Shown here: positions 44,768 to 53,389 of the stretch, piece by piece | How the letters are laid out: the number at the start of each line of letters is the position of its first letter | Position numbering within the stretch: position 1 is the first letter of the stretch | Source: Halomonas sp. | Lineage (GTDB): Bacteria; Pseudomonadota; Gammaproteobacteria; Pseudomonadales; Halomonadaceae | Length of the DNA stretch: 64,000 nucleotides | Direction of reading: 5' to 3' | NCBI RefSeq assembly: GCF_017515565.1 | Contig: NZ_JAFWFN010000022.1 | Span: 62,001 to 126,000 of the forward strand | Position numbers and translations under genes: made by a program | Notes under the pieces: generated by a model | Databases searched by the model: none | What the model saw: the letters and a program-made list of their open reading frames with translations, nothing else | Told to the model about the DNA's origin: nothing

Positions 44768-45811
44768 TTACGCATTTTTGGAGTATGGCCTCAAGCCAAG
44801 CAGAATTTCAGATTTCTCTTTGAACGGTTGATCTAGCAAATGCTGTTCGGTGTGCTTGGCGAGCTGCTCTCGTAGACGCGTATATACCGCCTCGCGGTCT
44901 TGGCTGGTATCAATCTCAACACACTTGCCCTTGCCCTTGAACAACTCAACCGTGGGCAGCGTTTCAGCCTTGAACGTATCGAACCTTAGTTTCATCGCGT
45001 CGATATTGTCATCCGCGCGACCCGAGTATTTAGCACGACCCAAGATACGCTGTTCGAGCACCTCAAATGGGCACTCAAAGTACAGCATGGTCGGAAGCTC
45101 CGACTCTCTGCCAAACACTTCGTACCATGCTTCCAGATTGGAAAGTGAGCGAGGAAAGCCATCAATCAGAAAGTTTCTTTTGCCGGTGGTACGGGTGGTT
45201 CGCTCCATGGCGTCCTTGAGAAGGCGCACAACAATCTCATTGGGCACCAGCTTCCCCGCAGCAATGTATTCTTTAATGATATCGGTTGTCGGGCCGCCCG
45301 CTTCCTGCTCTTCACGCAATAAATCACCTGTAGAAAGGTGCGTCCAGCCAAGCTGAATGTCCGCAAGCTCACACATGGTACCTTTGCCAGCGCCGGGGCC
45401 GCCCAGCACAAAAACCACATTGGGTTCGGGGCAAGGTTCCCGCGGATCGTAGTGGTGAAGTACCACCTTCGGCGCTGGCGCTACTCCCATTTTATAAACA
45501 TTCCACTCACGGTCGGTAGGCGGCAACTCATCATCACAGGTAATTTCGTAGGCAAGGTGGCCGTCTAAACGACTAATGCGCCAGGATTTATAACTATTAG
45601 AGTAAGAAATAGCAGGGCTTCTTGCCGCCTTACCATCGGCGCGATCCCACGCCATCTTTCCGTTCCAGTACCCCATACTGGACACAACACCCGACTCTGA
45701 TTTGGCGGGAGGCGCTTCTGACGGAACGTAAAGGCCATCCACTTCAGGCAAACCAGCGCCAGACACTTCAATGAACAGAGTGTTGGGTGTATTGGGTGTT
45801 GTCTCGGTCAT
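44768..45811 (-). CDS. Eukaryote-like UMP/CMP-type nucleoside monophosphate kinase with extra N-terminal domain
   Basis: 347 residues. The C-terminal 215 residues form an adenylate-kinase-fold enzyme: P-loop GGPGAGKGT near 132, STGDLLREE, DGFPRSLSNLE, and a short LID with GRAKYSGRADDNIDAMKLRF. The short LID and the SGRADDN sequence match eukaryotic UMP/CMP kinases, not bacterial Adk, Cmk or PyrH. The first 125 residues are an extra domain with spaced Trp/Gly and PP...W motifs (YKSWRISRL, ELPPTDREWNVYKMG) that I cannot name. It probably phosphorylates UMP, CMP or AMP. Both features suggest transfer from a eukaryote or another bacterium that acquired it. GAGAG precedes the ATG. Confidence 0.8.
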   Translation of the reverse strand: MTETTPNTPNTLFIEVSGAGLPEVDGLYVPSEAPPAKSESGVVSSMGYWNGKMAWDRADGKAARSPAISYSNSYKSWRISRLDGHLAYEITCDDELPPTDREWNVYKMGVAPAPKVVLHHYDPREPCPEPNVVFVLGGPGAGKGTMCELADIQLGWTHLSTGDLLREEQEAGGPTTDIIKEYIAAGKLVPNEIVVRLLKDAMERTTRTTGKRNFLIDGFPRSLSNLEAWYEVFGRESELPTMLYFECPFEVLEQRILGRAKYSGRADDNIDAMKLRFDTFKAETLPTVELFKGKGKCVEIDTSQDREAVYTRLREQLAKHTEQHLLDQPFKEKSEILLGLRPYSKNA

Positions 45812-45889
45812 TTAATACTCTCATGTTTGATTAACAGGTCTTAAAATCTCAGCTGCAAAACGAGCGTAACCAGCAGGCACATGATACCG

Positions 45890-46738
45890 CTATTCTGAAA
45901 GCAGCGGCGGCATGGGGCAGTCGAGGATATCGGCCATTGCCCGGAATAGCTCAGCCTCAGCAGGCAAAATGCGCCCGCTGTGCTCAATACAGCGCGCCAT
46001 GGCCTGCAGTAAGGCTGGCTTGTGCAACGGTTTCAGGCGCCGCAAACGCTCAACGGCGAGGCTAAGTGCCTGCATGTCGCTGGTACCCTCCACCTCTGCC
46101 AAGTCAAAAGGCAGCTCATTTCCCGCTGCCGTCAGCGCAGCGCTAATCTCAGCGGGGTCATCCTGCCCGGCGGCAGCCAGCACCGCGAGGAGCTGTTGGC
46201 ACTCCCCTTTAAGGTCGCTTAACTTGAGGTTAGAAGGCCCGCCATGCTGCTCACCCAAATTGTTTAGCACTAGTTGATAGAGCGTCCATTCAAACAGGCT
46301 AACCTTGCCATCCGCATCAATCAGCCGCTCCATACAGAGGCGAAAGTGCTGGCCCTGCTCGTTGGAAAGTGACTGTAACGCGGGCAGCGTCAGCTCGATC
46401 AGCGGCAACCGCAGGTGTACATCCAGCCTTGAGACATCGGGGCCACACGCCAGTAATGCTTGGTACACATCGGGCAGGGCCGCTTGCTCTAACGCCTTTA
46501 GCTGATGCTCTCGCACCGCCTGCTCATCGCTTAGCAGCAGCGCATATATCAGCGCACGAGCGGTATAAGGCTCATGGGCAGCTTCTTTTATCGGTGCTGG
46601 CAAGGCGTCGAGTACTGACTGCGCATGCGCTAGGTGGCGTTGATCAGGCTTCCCCATGGCGCCAATGGCGGCTTGAGCAGAAGCGCCGGTTAATATAGCG
46701 GAGATGACGCCCGCACCGGCCATATCAGAATCCTGCAT
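45890..46738 (-). CDS. Detached C-terminal domain of the M48 peptidase (separated by one in-frame TAG)
   Basis: 282 residues. It is in the same frame as the M48 gene, 32 codons after its TAG, and no stop occurs in between. The sequence (PIKEAAHEPYTARALIYALLLSDE, read in parts; RLIDADGKVSLFEWTLYQLVL) matches the C-terminal region I know from about 650-residue M48 proteins of this type. It may be untranslated, made by restart (an ATG at 46726 follows AGGA), or made by read-through. It has no domain of known function. Confidence 0.7.
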   Translation of the reverse strand: MQDSDMAGAGVISAILTGASAQAAIGAMGKPDQRHLAHAQSVLDALPAPIKEAAHEPYTARALIYALLLSDEQAVREHQLKALEQAALPDVYQALLACGPDVSRLDVHLRLPLIELTLPALQSLSNEQGQHFRLCMERLIDADGKVSLFEWTLYQLVLNNLGEQHGGPSNLKLSDLKGECQQLLAVLAAAGQDDPAEISAALTAAGNELPFDLAEVEGTSDMQALSLAVERLRRLKPLHKPALLQAMARCIEHSGRILPAEAELFRAMADILDCPMPPLLSE

Positions 46739-46834
46739 GCCTGTTCGAATACCCGCTCTAAACCCGGCACCCGGCCGTGCTTGGCTTTCTGCGTTTGAGG
46801 CGTCGCTTTCGGCCTGCTGCGGGGGCGGTTCGAC

Positions 46835-47863
46835 CTAGAAACGGCCATCCAAATCAGGCATTACCCGCTGGACACGGTCGTTAAGTGGCGGATGAGTCGC
46901 CATCATTTGCGTAAACCCTGACCGAATCCCCTGGCTGAATAGTAGATGGCTGAACTCTGCCGTATGGGACGCTTGCAGGTTAGATCCTTGCGCATGTGCG
47001 CCAATCTTCACCAGTGCATTACCGATACCTTTGGGATTACGGGTAAATTGCACGGCGGAGGCATCAGCCAAATATTCCCGCTGCCGGCTGACCGCTGATT
47101 TGATCAAATTTCCAAAAAAGGTGCCCGCGTAACCGATCAGCATTAGCGAGGCCCCAAGCGCCAGCACTACCATCGCCGAGTTATCACGCTTGTTGCCCCC
47201 CACTCGACGAAAACGCATGCTGCGCAGCAGTGTTCCGCCCAGCAGGCCAATTAACAGGATGCCGTGCAGTATGCTTACTAGGCGAATATTCAGCCGCATG
47301 TCACCGTGCAGAATATGGCTGAACTCATGGGCAACCACGCCTTGCAGCTCGTCTCGATTTAAGCTGCGAATTGCCCCACGGGTAATACCTATCACCGCAT
47401 TGCTGGGTCGATAGCCTGCTGCAAAGGCATTAATGCCCTCCTCCTCTAACACATAAACCAAGGGCACCGGCGTTCCCGAGGCAATGGCCATCTCTTCCAC
47501 CACATTGAGGATTCGGCGCTCGTCAGCATCGCGAGTATTTAGATTGATCTCGCGCCCACCTAGCGCTTCCGCCACTGCCCGGCCGCCACGGCTTAATTGG
47601 TGCTGCTTGAATAACCCACCTAGCACCACAACAACAATCACCGCCGCTGCTACACCCGCCACAAGCTCGATGGATAAAGTGGACATTACCCCGTCAACCG
47701 AGAGGTCTGTTTGGGCAGCGGATTGCTCTCCCCCCATAAAATGCAGCGTAAGGACAACGACCAGCGTGGTGACAATAATCAGGGCGAGCACGGCCAGTAT
47801 GAGTAAAACAACCAAGTGCCCGGTTTTGCGTCGGGCGTGATCCTGTGCAGTAAAAAAATCCAT
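46835..47863 (-). CDS. M48-family (HtpX-like) membrane metallopeptidase, probably truncated by a TAG stop
   Basis: 342 residues. Two N-terminal membrane helices (about 17-45 and 60-85) are followed by the zinc site HEFSHILHGD and two more hydrophobic segments. A downstream EYLADASAVQF supplies the third ligand, and THPPLNDRV is the usual end of the peptidase domain. The peptidase part is thus complete. Relatives continue for about 300 residues. Here that continuation exists in frame after one TAG at 46835-46837. It follows lemA by 24 bases; lemA-M48 pairs are common. Confidence 0.85.
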   Translation of the reverse strand: MDFFTAQDHARRKTGHLVVLLILAVLALIIVTTLVVVLTLHFMGGEQSAAQTDLSVDGVMSTLSIELVAGVAAAVIVVVVLGGLFKQHQLSRGGRAVAEALGGREINLNTRDADERRILNVVEEMAIASGTPVPLVYVLEEEGINAFAAGYRPSNAVIGITRGAIRSLNRDELQGVVAHEFSHILHGDMRLNIRLVSILHGILLIGLLGGTLLRSMRFRRVGGNKRDNSAMVVLALGASLMLIGYAGTFFGNLIKSAVSRQREYLADASAVQFTRNPKGIGNALVKIGAHAQGSNLQASHTAEFSHLLFSQGIRSGFTQMMATHPPLNDRVQRVMPDLDGRF

Positions 47864-47887
47864 TAGCCCTATTCACTCCGCGGTTAC

Positions 47888-48484
47888 TTAGAACGACACC
47901 TTAGGCGCCACCTGAATTTGGGCGCTGTCTTCAAACTCTAGCAACGCAGCATCTTCGCCATGGCCGAACATACCGGCCACCGCCACCTGGGGGAAACTCT
48001 GCTTGTAGGTGTTGTAGTGCATCACTGAATCATTAAATGCTTGGCGCGAAAACGCCACTTTGTTTTCAGTGCTGGTGAGCTCTTCAGAGAGCTGCTGCAT
48101 GTTCTGCGAGGCTTTTAAATCTGGGTAGGCTTCCATCACCACATTAAGCCGGCCCATTGCTTGTGTCAGCGCGCCTTCAGCGCCGCCTAAATCGGCAATC
48201 GCCTTGGCGCTACCTGGGTTTGCAGCGGCCGCTTTCAAGCCCGCCGAGGCCGTATTACGCGCCTCAATGACCGCCTGAAGCGTTTCCCGCTCATGGCTGA
48301 GATAGCCCTTTGCCGTCTCCACCAGATTAGGAATCAAGTCGTGGCGGCGCTTTAGCTGCACTTCAATCTGAGCAAAGGCGTTCTGGAATCGGTTTCGCAA
48401 TGACACAAGGCGGTTGTAAATGGCAACGACATAGAAAACAACAGCCGCGAGAATCGCCAAAATAATGATGAGCGTAATCGTCAT
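47888..48484 (-). CDS. lemA: LemA family protein
   Basis: 198 residues from the ATG at 48484, preceded by AAGGAAGG. A single N-terminal membrane helix (about 3-22) is followed by the LemA signature YNRLVSLRNRFQNAFAQIEVQLKRRHDLIPNLVE (read in parts). The helical bundle includes EAYPDLKASQNMQQLSEELTSTENK. LemA proteins are membrane-anchored helical proteins with no known catalytic role. They are often encoded, as here, next to an M48 peptidase that may process or partner them. Confidence 0.9.
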   Translation of the reverse strand: MTITLIIILAILAAVVFYVVAIYNRLVSLRNRFQNAFAQIEVQLKRRHDLIPNLVETAKGYLSHERETLQAVIEARNTASAGLKAAAANPGSAKAIADLGGAEGALTQAMGRLNVVMEAYPDLKASQNMQQLSEELTSTENKVAFSRQAFNDSVMHYNTYKQSFPQVAVAGMFGHGEDAALLEFEDSAQIQVAPKVSF

Positions 48485-48577
48485 GATCCTTCCTTCGTTG
48501 GGAGCAGAGAGCGATGGAGCAGAAAGTCGTGCTTCATCCATTAGCAAAAATAGTAGCACTTAAGCGATTTAAACGTA

Positions 48578-48985
48578 TTAGCGATAGCGTGGGCGTGGAC
48601 GGGGCCGCACAACAAACCAGCTCGCCACCACTAAGCTACCAAAGAGGGTGTACACCAGCATAAACACCCACTCCGGCGCGGTGAAATACAACAGGTTATG
48701 TAGCCAGTGCTGAATGAAGGAGCCTCCGTAGGTGTCTACGCCCGCCTTGGCCCGCAGCGCCATCTCCCAAATCGTCAACGGACACACCATGCCTAACCAG
48801 GATTGCACGACCACATAGACAATGGCGCATAGATGCGTAATACGGAAGAAAGGGTTGCGCACCCACCGCCAACCAAGCAAATAGCCCGCATAGATGGCCA
48901 CCAAGCCAAGCACCACAAACGCCACAAACAGCACGTGGATGAACAAAATGGCATCGGCTAGCAGGAGCAACAACTGAGGGGACAT
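48578..48985 (-). CDS. DUF2784 family membrane protein
   Basis: 135 residues, about four membrane helices. Motifs recalled for the family are HVLFVAFVVLG near residue 17, the central HLCAIVYVVVQSWLGMVCPLTIWE, and YGGSFIQHWLHNLLYF. The tail is basic (RPRPRPRYR). The function of DUF2784 is unknown. It is 93 bases upstream of lemA on the same strand. Confidence 0.8.
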   Translation of the reverse strand: MSPQLLLLLADAILFIHVLFVAFVVLGLVAIYAGYLLGWRWVRNPFFRITHLCAIVYVVVQSWLGMVCPLTIWEMALRAKAGVDTYGGSFIQHWLHNLLYFTAPEWVFMLVYTLFGSLVVASWFVVRPRPRPRYR

Positions 48986-49067
48986 GGGCGCTCACCCTGG
49001 GTAACTAGATAATAAATGGCGTGTTTTATGAGATGCTGACAGCGTTTCCTTGCGCGAATCATTGGGC

Positions 49068-49307
49068 TTACCAGGTCTCTCCAGCGTTTGGCGGCCCAAT
49101 CTCGATCTGCATATCGGGTGCAATATCCACGACGCCCTCAATCTTCTTTAACCGATCCGCCGTGGCTATATCTGCTGATCCGGTTATGCAGCCAATATCC
49201 TCAAGTACATCCCTAATGGTTAGGCCTTCTGCGCTAAGACGCGTGGCGATTTCCTTGATCGATTGATCGCTTGAAATCGTAATAATCCATAGCTCTATAC
49301 CTTGCAT
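49068..49307 (-). CDS. Stand-alone subtilase-propeptide (inhibitor I9)-like small protein
   Basis: 79 residues from the ATG at 49307, which has GAGAGAGGA as ribosome site; the longer frame lacks one. The pattern is WIITISSDQSIKEIATRLSAEG, IGCITGSADIATADRLKKI and GVVDIAPDMQIEI (read in parts). It looks like the ferredoxin-like fold of subtilisin propeptides, including the ending in which a Glu/Asp-rich strand follows a G-V-x-x-(V/I)-x-P-D step. It lies 84 bases after the subtilase gene and has no signal peptide. I infer an inhibitor or folding helper for that protease. Confidence 0.65.
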   Translation of the reverse strand: MQGIELWIITISSDQSIKEIATRLSAEGLTIRDVLEDIGCITGSADIATADRLKKIEGVVDIAPDMQIEIGPPNAGETW

Positions 49308-49391
49308 TAATCCTCTCTCCGGCGTTCGTACGTTGAGCATTACCTTGAAAACTAACGAACACGACAGCTGCCCACCGATAATTAGCTCAGT

Positions 49392-50711
49392 TTAGGGCGC
49401 TTGCACCAACCCCGCCCCTACCCGGTCGTCGGGAAATGGCAGGCGCTGCGCTGAAGCCAGCAGTCGTCTCCAAAGGTTCATTCCACGCAGCGAGGAGTCG
49501 GACTCAGCCCAAAGCGCAGCGCAACCCGCAACGTGTGGTGCTGCCATGCTGGTACCGCTAATCGTCTTGAAATTAATCGGCCGGGGCCATGACGAGAACA
49601 CATCGCGCCCTGGTGCCGCAATATCGACCTTCCCAACGTTTGAAAAGCTGGAGGGCCTTAAGTTCGGGTCAAGCGATGCCACCGACATAATAGTAGGCGA
49701 ATTGGCAGGCGCCCCCGTTTTCATCGACGCATTACCCGCGGCGGCAATAATCAGGCACTCATTACGAAGCGCCGCCGCACCCGCGTGGGTGTAGGCTACC
49801 TGCGCTGGGCTTTGGCTACCCAACGACATCGAGATAACCTCGCATCGGTTGGCAATCGCCCAATTCATCCCTGCCAGCACGCCTGCGCCGGTGCTGCTAC
49901 CCGAATTTGTAAGCACTTTCCCAACGAAAACCTGCGCATCGAAAGCGACGCCATAGCCAGGCGTACTCCCAGCAGAAGCCCTTGGCCCACAAGCGGTGCC
50001 AATACAGTGGGTCCCGTGCCCATTGATATCTTGTACCGGCTGCCCTACGAATGATCGGCAGTCAAACGGCCTGTCGGTAAAGTCGGGATGCCCACAATCC
50101 ATTCCCGTATCAAGCACGGCCACCTTAATGCCAGCACCGCTCCAGCGACTTTGTGGAACCTTGCACCGTGCCAAGCCCCAGGTCGCCCCTAGCACTTCAT
50201 CACGAAGCCCCTCTTCAGTCTCACCAATCCCCATATCAGCGCCAAGATCGTGAGCAATAGTGCTCGCTGCCCGCAAGAAGCCCCGCAGGTACTCCGAGTT
50301 TTCTGAGAAGGCAAAATATTCAGGCTCAATAATTTCTATCGGCCCTTCCGTTAAAACAGCATCGTTCACGCTCACCCCATGCTGCTGCAAGGCATCGCCG
50401 CCCACCAGCGCGACACCAATCTCAGGAAAAACCATTACCTCAGCATCCCCGGCGTCTTCCAGGCTGACCGCTTGGCCTGCAAAGTCACGGGCATCGGCGA
50501 CTCGAAATTTCCGGTCTTTCAGCGTTTTGATGCCCTCTTCTAACATTCCCTCTCGATAACTGATGAGAAAACGCCCTGTTTCAAGGCAGTGGCTGCCGCG
50601 TTCCAGTGCCGCCAATAACAGCTGTTCGGCCCCGCATGAAACAGAATTGAGTGATGCATTGGCACCAGTGCGCTTATTACCGCTGCCATTACCGTTAGGT
50701 TTTGTCGCCAT
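49392..50711 (-). CDS. Subtilisin-like serine protease (S8 family), no signal peptide
   Basis: 439 residues. The triad is intact: Asp in AVLDTGMDCGHPDF, His in NGHGTHCIGT, Ser in SGTSMAAPHVAG. The oxyanion Asn is in AAAGNAS. The first 150 residues look like an attached propeptide-like domain (RFLISYREGMLEEG ... VALVGGDALQQHG ... IIEPEYFAF). No signal sequence is visible, so it may be an intracellular subtilase or use another route. AAGGA lies 7 bases before the ATG. The I9-like gene follows. Confidence 0.88.
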   Translation of the reverse strand: MATKPNGNGSGNKRTGANASLNSVSCGAEQLLLAALERGSHCLETGRFLISYREGMLEEGIKTLKDRKFRVADARDFAGQAVSLEDAGDAEVMVFPEIGVALVGGDALQQHGVSVNDAVLTEGPIEIIEPEYFAFSENSEYLRGFLRAASTIAHDLGADMGIGETEEGLRDEVLGATWGLARCKVPQSRWSGAGIKVAVLDTGMDCGHPDFTDRPFDCRSFVGQPVQDINGHGTHCIGTACGPRASAGSTPGYGVAFDAQVFVGKVLTNSGSSTGAGVLAGMNWAIANRCEVISMSLGSQSPAQVAYTHAGAAALRNECLIIAAAGNASMKTGAPANSPTIMSVASLDPNLRPSSFSNVGKVDIAAPGRDVFSSWPRPINFKTISGTSMAAPHVAGCAALWAESDSSLRGMNLWRRLLASAQRLPFPDDRVGAGLVQAP

Positions 50712-51131
50712 CGTAAGTTCCTTCTCGTTTGGCTCTGTGAAGCGTTTAATCGCTTGGGATTGCTAGGCTTTGTGCACGTGATGTCCCGTCAGACCAGTGA
50801 AACTTTCTCGCTTAAGTGATATTGCCAACATGGAAGCTCACGGATGCACGCCAGCAGGCCGTCAATTGACCCGTTGTTAAAATATGGAGGAAAGCGCTTG
50901 ATTCAGCCAGGCGCAGCCAGGAACGTAATCGGTGCGCCTAAACCGAGGCAGCAAACATAATCGCGAAAATTATTAGCAAGTTATGTGCGCTAGCGCGCTG
51001 ACGCATGGTTGAGCCAGTGCCAACATACATAACTATCGTTAGCTATTTATCTAACGGTAACCTGCAGCCAGCATCGAAGTGTTGATTACCTCATGGTGCC
51101 GTTTGCCTGTTTTTTATGACCGGAGAGGCGC
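50712..51131. promoter_or_regulatory. Divergent promoter region between subtilase and Crp-like gene
   Basis: About 420 bases without a convincing reading frame. It must contain the promoters of both divergent genes. I see no strong palindrome, terminator or repeat. Confidence 0.4.
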
Positions 51132-51845
51132 ATGACGATTACGTTGCAAGTTCCCACGACCAATCACCTACTTACCGCGCTACCAGACGCTGAGCGTAAT
51201 GCGGTAATGGCTGACTGCGAAACTGTGGAGCTTGCTTTTAACGAGGTACTGCTCCAGCCCGGCGATCCAGTCACCTACGTTTATTTCCCTATTGACTGCT
51301 TTATTTCACTCATTGCCGTCGTCGACACTGACGACCGCTTAGAAGTCACTATGGCAGGCCGAGAAGGCATGCTGGGCACCTCAGTAGTGCTTGGCGTTGA
51401 AGACACGCCGCTGCTCTCGCTTGTACAAGGTGCGGGGTCTGCCCTGCGCATCAGTGCCGTCCGCTTCAGAAAGCTACTTGAGAAGTGCCCGGTACTGAAT
51501 AAGCGGATGAGAGGGTATGTCTATGTCGTGATGAACCAACTGGCGAAAACGGCCGCTTGTAATCACTTTCACGAGATTGAGGCGCGTCTCGCCCGCTGGC
51601 TACTGATGACACAAGATCGCGCGAGTTCTGATCAACTGTATTTAACCCATGAATTTCTAGCCATGATGTTAGGCGTTCGTCGGGCAGGCGTTACGCTTGC
51701 CGCAATAGCCCTGCAAACCCGTGGGCTGATTGGTTATCAACGCGGCGAAATTGATGTGCTTAACCGGTCGGGCCTAATCGAAGCCTCTTGCAAATGCTAT
51801 CAGGAAGACACCGCGCTTTATGCCAGGGTGTTAACGTCATTATGA
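51132..51845 (+). CDS. Crp/Fnr-family transcriptional regulator
   Basis: 237 residues. An N-terminal cyclic-nucleotide-binding-like beta-barrel (YFPIDCFISLIAVVDTDDRLEVTMAGREGMLG, read in parts) and a dimer helix lead to a winged helix near 170-215 (LTHEFLAMMLGVRRAGVT). There are no four-Cys iron-sulfur ligands as in FNR. The barrel lacks an obvious cAMP phosphate cassette, as in other regulators of this MAGREGM subgroup. The effector is unknown. GGAGAGG is a strong ribosome site. Confidence 0.85.
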   Translation: MTITLQVPTTNHLLTALPDAERNAVMADCETVELAFNEVLLQPGDPVTYVYFPIDCFISLIAVVDTDDRLEVTMAGREGMLGTSVVLGVEDTPLLSLVQGAGSALRISAVRFRKLLEKCPVLNKRMRGYVYVVMNQLAKTAACNHFHEIEARLARWLLMTQDRASSDQLYLTHEFLAMMLGVRRAGVTLAAIALQTRGLIGYQRGEIDVLNRSGLIEASCKCYQEDTALYARVLTSL

Positions 51846-51947
51846 AAAAACAACCCTTGCCCTAACGCATGACGTGTTCATGGTCCGTCGGTGCGACTCT
51901 TCATATTGTTGTATCTTGTGTAGAGGCGACAATGGAGAGAGAACCGC

Positions 51948-52952
51948 ATGGAATCAAAACGCTTGTTCAGAACCGACACGATACTCCTGACAGCAGGACT
52001 TATGTTGATCGGCTACCTACTCGGGGAGGTACTCCTTCTTGTGTTTGCGGCCGTTCTGCTTGCGGTCGGTCTCGACGGGCTCGCGCGGGCAATCGCAAGG
52101 AAGCTGCCTTTCTCTCGCGGGTGGGCGCTCGTCGGCGTTGCGACTGGCATCGCAGCGATCCTCATCGGTTCATTGGGGCTTACGGCGGCAAGCCTCGTGC
52201 AGCAGTTTCGGGAACTAGGCGAGACAGTGGTCGATTTTGGGGAGAAAGTGCAGGCCTGGCTCACTGAGCACACCGACATAAACATAATGGAGGAGATGAA
52301 CGCCGAGAACGGCGACCTTGCCGATGCAGCGGGCGAAATAGCCGGGCATGTCATGACGGCGTTCGGCGCCTTAACGAGCCTCATCATCCTTGTCATACTG
52401 ACACTTTTCTTGGCAGCAAAACCGGCGCTTTACCGGCGGGGAGCGGTGCGCCTCGTGCCACCCAACAGCCGGCCCCTAGCAGAAGACACACTATCCTCGC
52501 TAGCCCATGCCCTGCGCTGGTGGTTTCTAGGGCAACTCGTGTCAATGGCGCTCCTTGGGGTCACGGTTGGGCTAGGGCTCTTCCTGCTCGGCATCGAGCT
52601 CTGGTTTGCGCTCGGGGTCTTAACGGCGCTGCTTACTTTCATCCCGTTCATCGGCCCACTTATTGCGGCAGTGCCCATCGTGGCGGTGGGATTCACAGAA
52701 GGGATGCAGACAGGTTTGATCGTGCTGGTGGGTTACATCGTGATTCAAAACATTGAGGGAAACGTCTTGGTGCCTATGATTCAACACAAGGCGGTCGAAC
52801 TCGCCCCTGCCCTGCTAATCACCGTACAAGTACTCCTCGGCCTCATCTTCGGGGCGGCTGGGCTCATACTCGCCGCACCGCTCGCCATCGTGGCGATGAT
52901 CACGGTTCAAAAGCTCTGGGTGGAGCATACGCTGGGAGATAAAGTGACATAG
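51948..52952 (+). CDS. AI-2E family (PerM/TqsA-like) transporter
   Basis: 334 residues, about 7-8 membrane helices. The family core is present: LVSMALLGVTVGLGLFLLGI, LTFIPFIGPLIAAVPIV, QNIEGNVLVPMIQ and LGLIFGAAGLILAAPLA. Members export small molecules or act as Na+/H+ antiporters. Codon use is visibly richer in GC third positions (many CTC, GGG, ATC, GCG) than in flanking genes. An IS5-type remnant lies just downstream, so this gene may have been acquired. GAGAG is near the ATG. Confidence 0.85.
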   Translation: MESKRLFRTDTILLTAGLMLIGYLLGEVLLLVFAAVLLAVGLDGLARAIARKLPFSRGWALVGVATGIAAILIGSLGLTAASLVQQFRELGETVVDFGEKVQAWLTEHTDINIMEEMNAENGDLADAAGEIAGHVMTAFGALTSLIILVILTLFLAAKPALYRRGAVRLVPPNSRPLAEDTLSSLAHALRWWFLGQLVSMALLGVTVGLGLFLLGIELWFALGVLTALLTFIPFIGPLIAAVPIVAVGFTEGMQTGLIVLVGYIVIQNIEGNVLVPMIQHKAVELAPALLITVQVLLGLIFGAAGLILAAPLAIVAMITVQKLWVEHTLGDKVT

Positions 52953-53018
52953 GCAACTGCTGTGGGAGCCGCCCACTTAAGGGCTGACAACGCGACTACC
53001 AAGCTTCCCGCATTGCTT

Positions 53019-53223
53019 TTAAATCACAAAAATCAACGCCAGGTGCACATCACCGAAACCCTCGACCCACTTCGCAAGCCCACGATAGCAAGCCTTATCA
53101 CCCAAGGCTTGCTTGAGGTATAGGAACGGGTGCTGCACCTTCGCTCGAATGCTGGCTTTGATCTTCTCGACGACCTATTGCTTAGCATCTAACTTCTTTC
53201 GTGTTCTCCCCCGCTTTTGATAG
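53019..53223 (-). pseudogene. Remnant of an IS5-family transposase (C-terminal end)
   Basis: The minus strand, read from 53223, gives GYQKRGRTRKKLDAKQ, an in-frame TAG, then VVEKIKASIRAKVQHPFLYL and ACYRGLAKW. This is the YREK/HPF...YRGL end of IS5-type DDE transposases. The glutamate-containing part (EKIKASIRAKV-HPF) is recognisable but the frame has a stop, the typical last residues are altered, and no inverted repeats are seen. Only about 65 codons remain. Confidence 0.7.
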
Positions 53224-53389
53224 CCACCTTTTTAAACGCCTCACCTATTCAGATCATAAAATTAAAACGGTTGACTTAAACTTAGTGGCTGCGTTATTCC
53301 ATAGAAGTGCCAATGCGTGAAATAAGCGTGTAGGCAGCTAATAAAAACAACGGCCACTCCGTCAAAAGGCCACAACTAAGAGAATGTGC

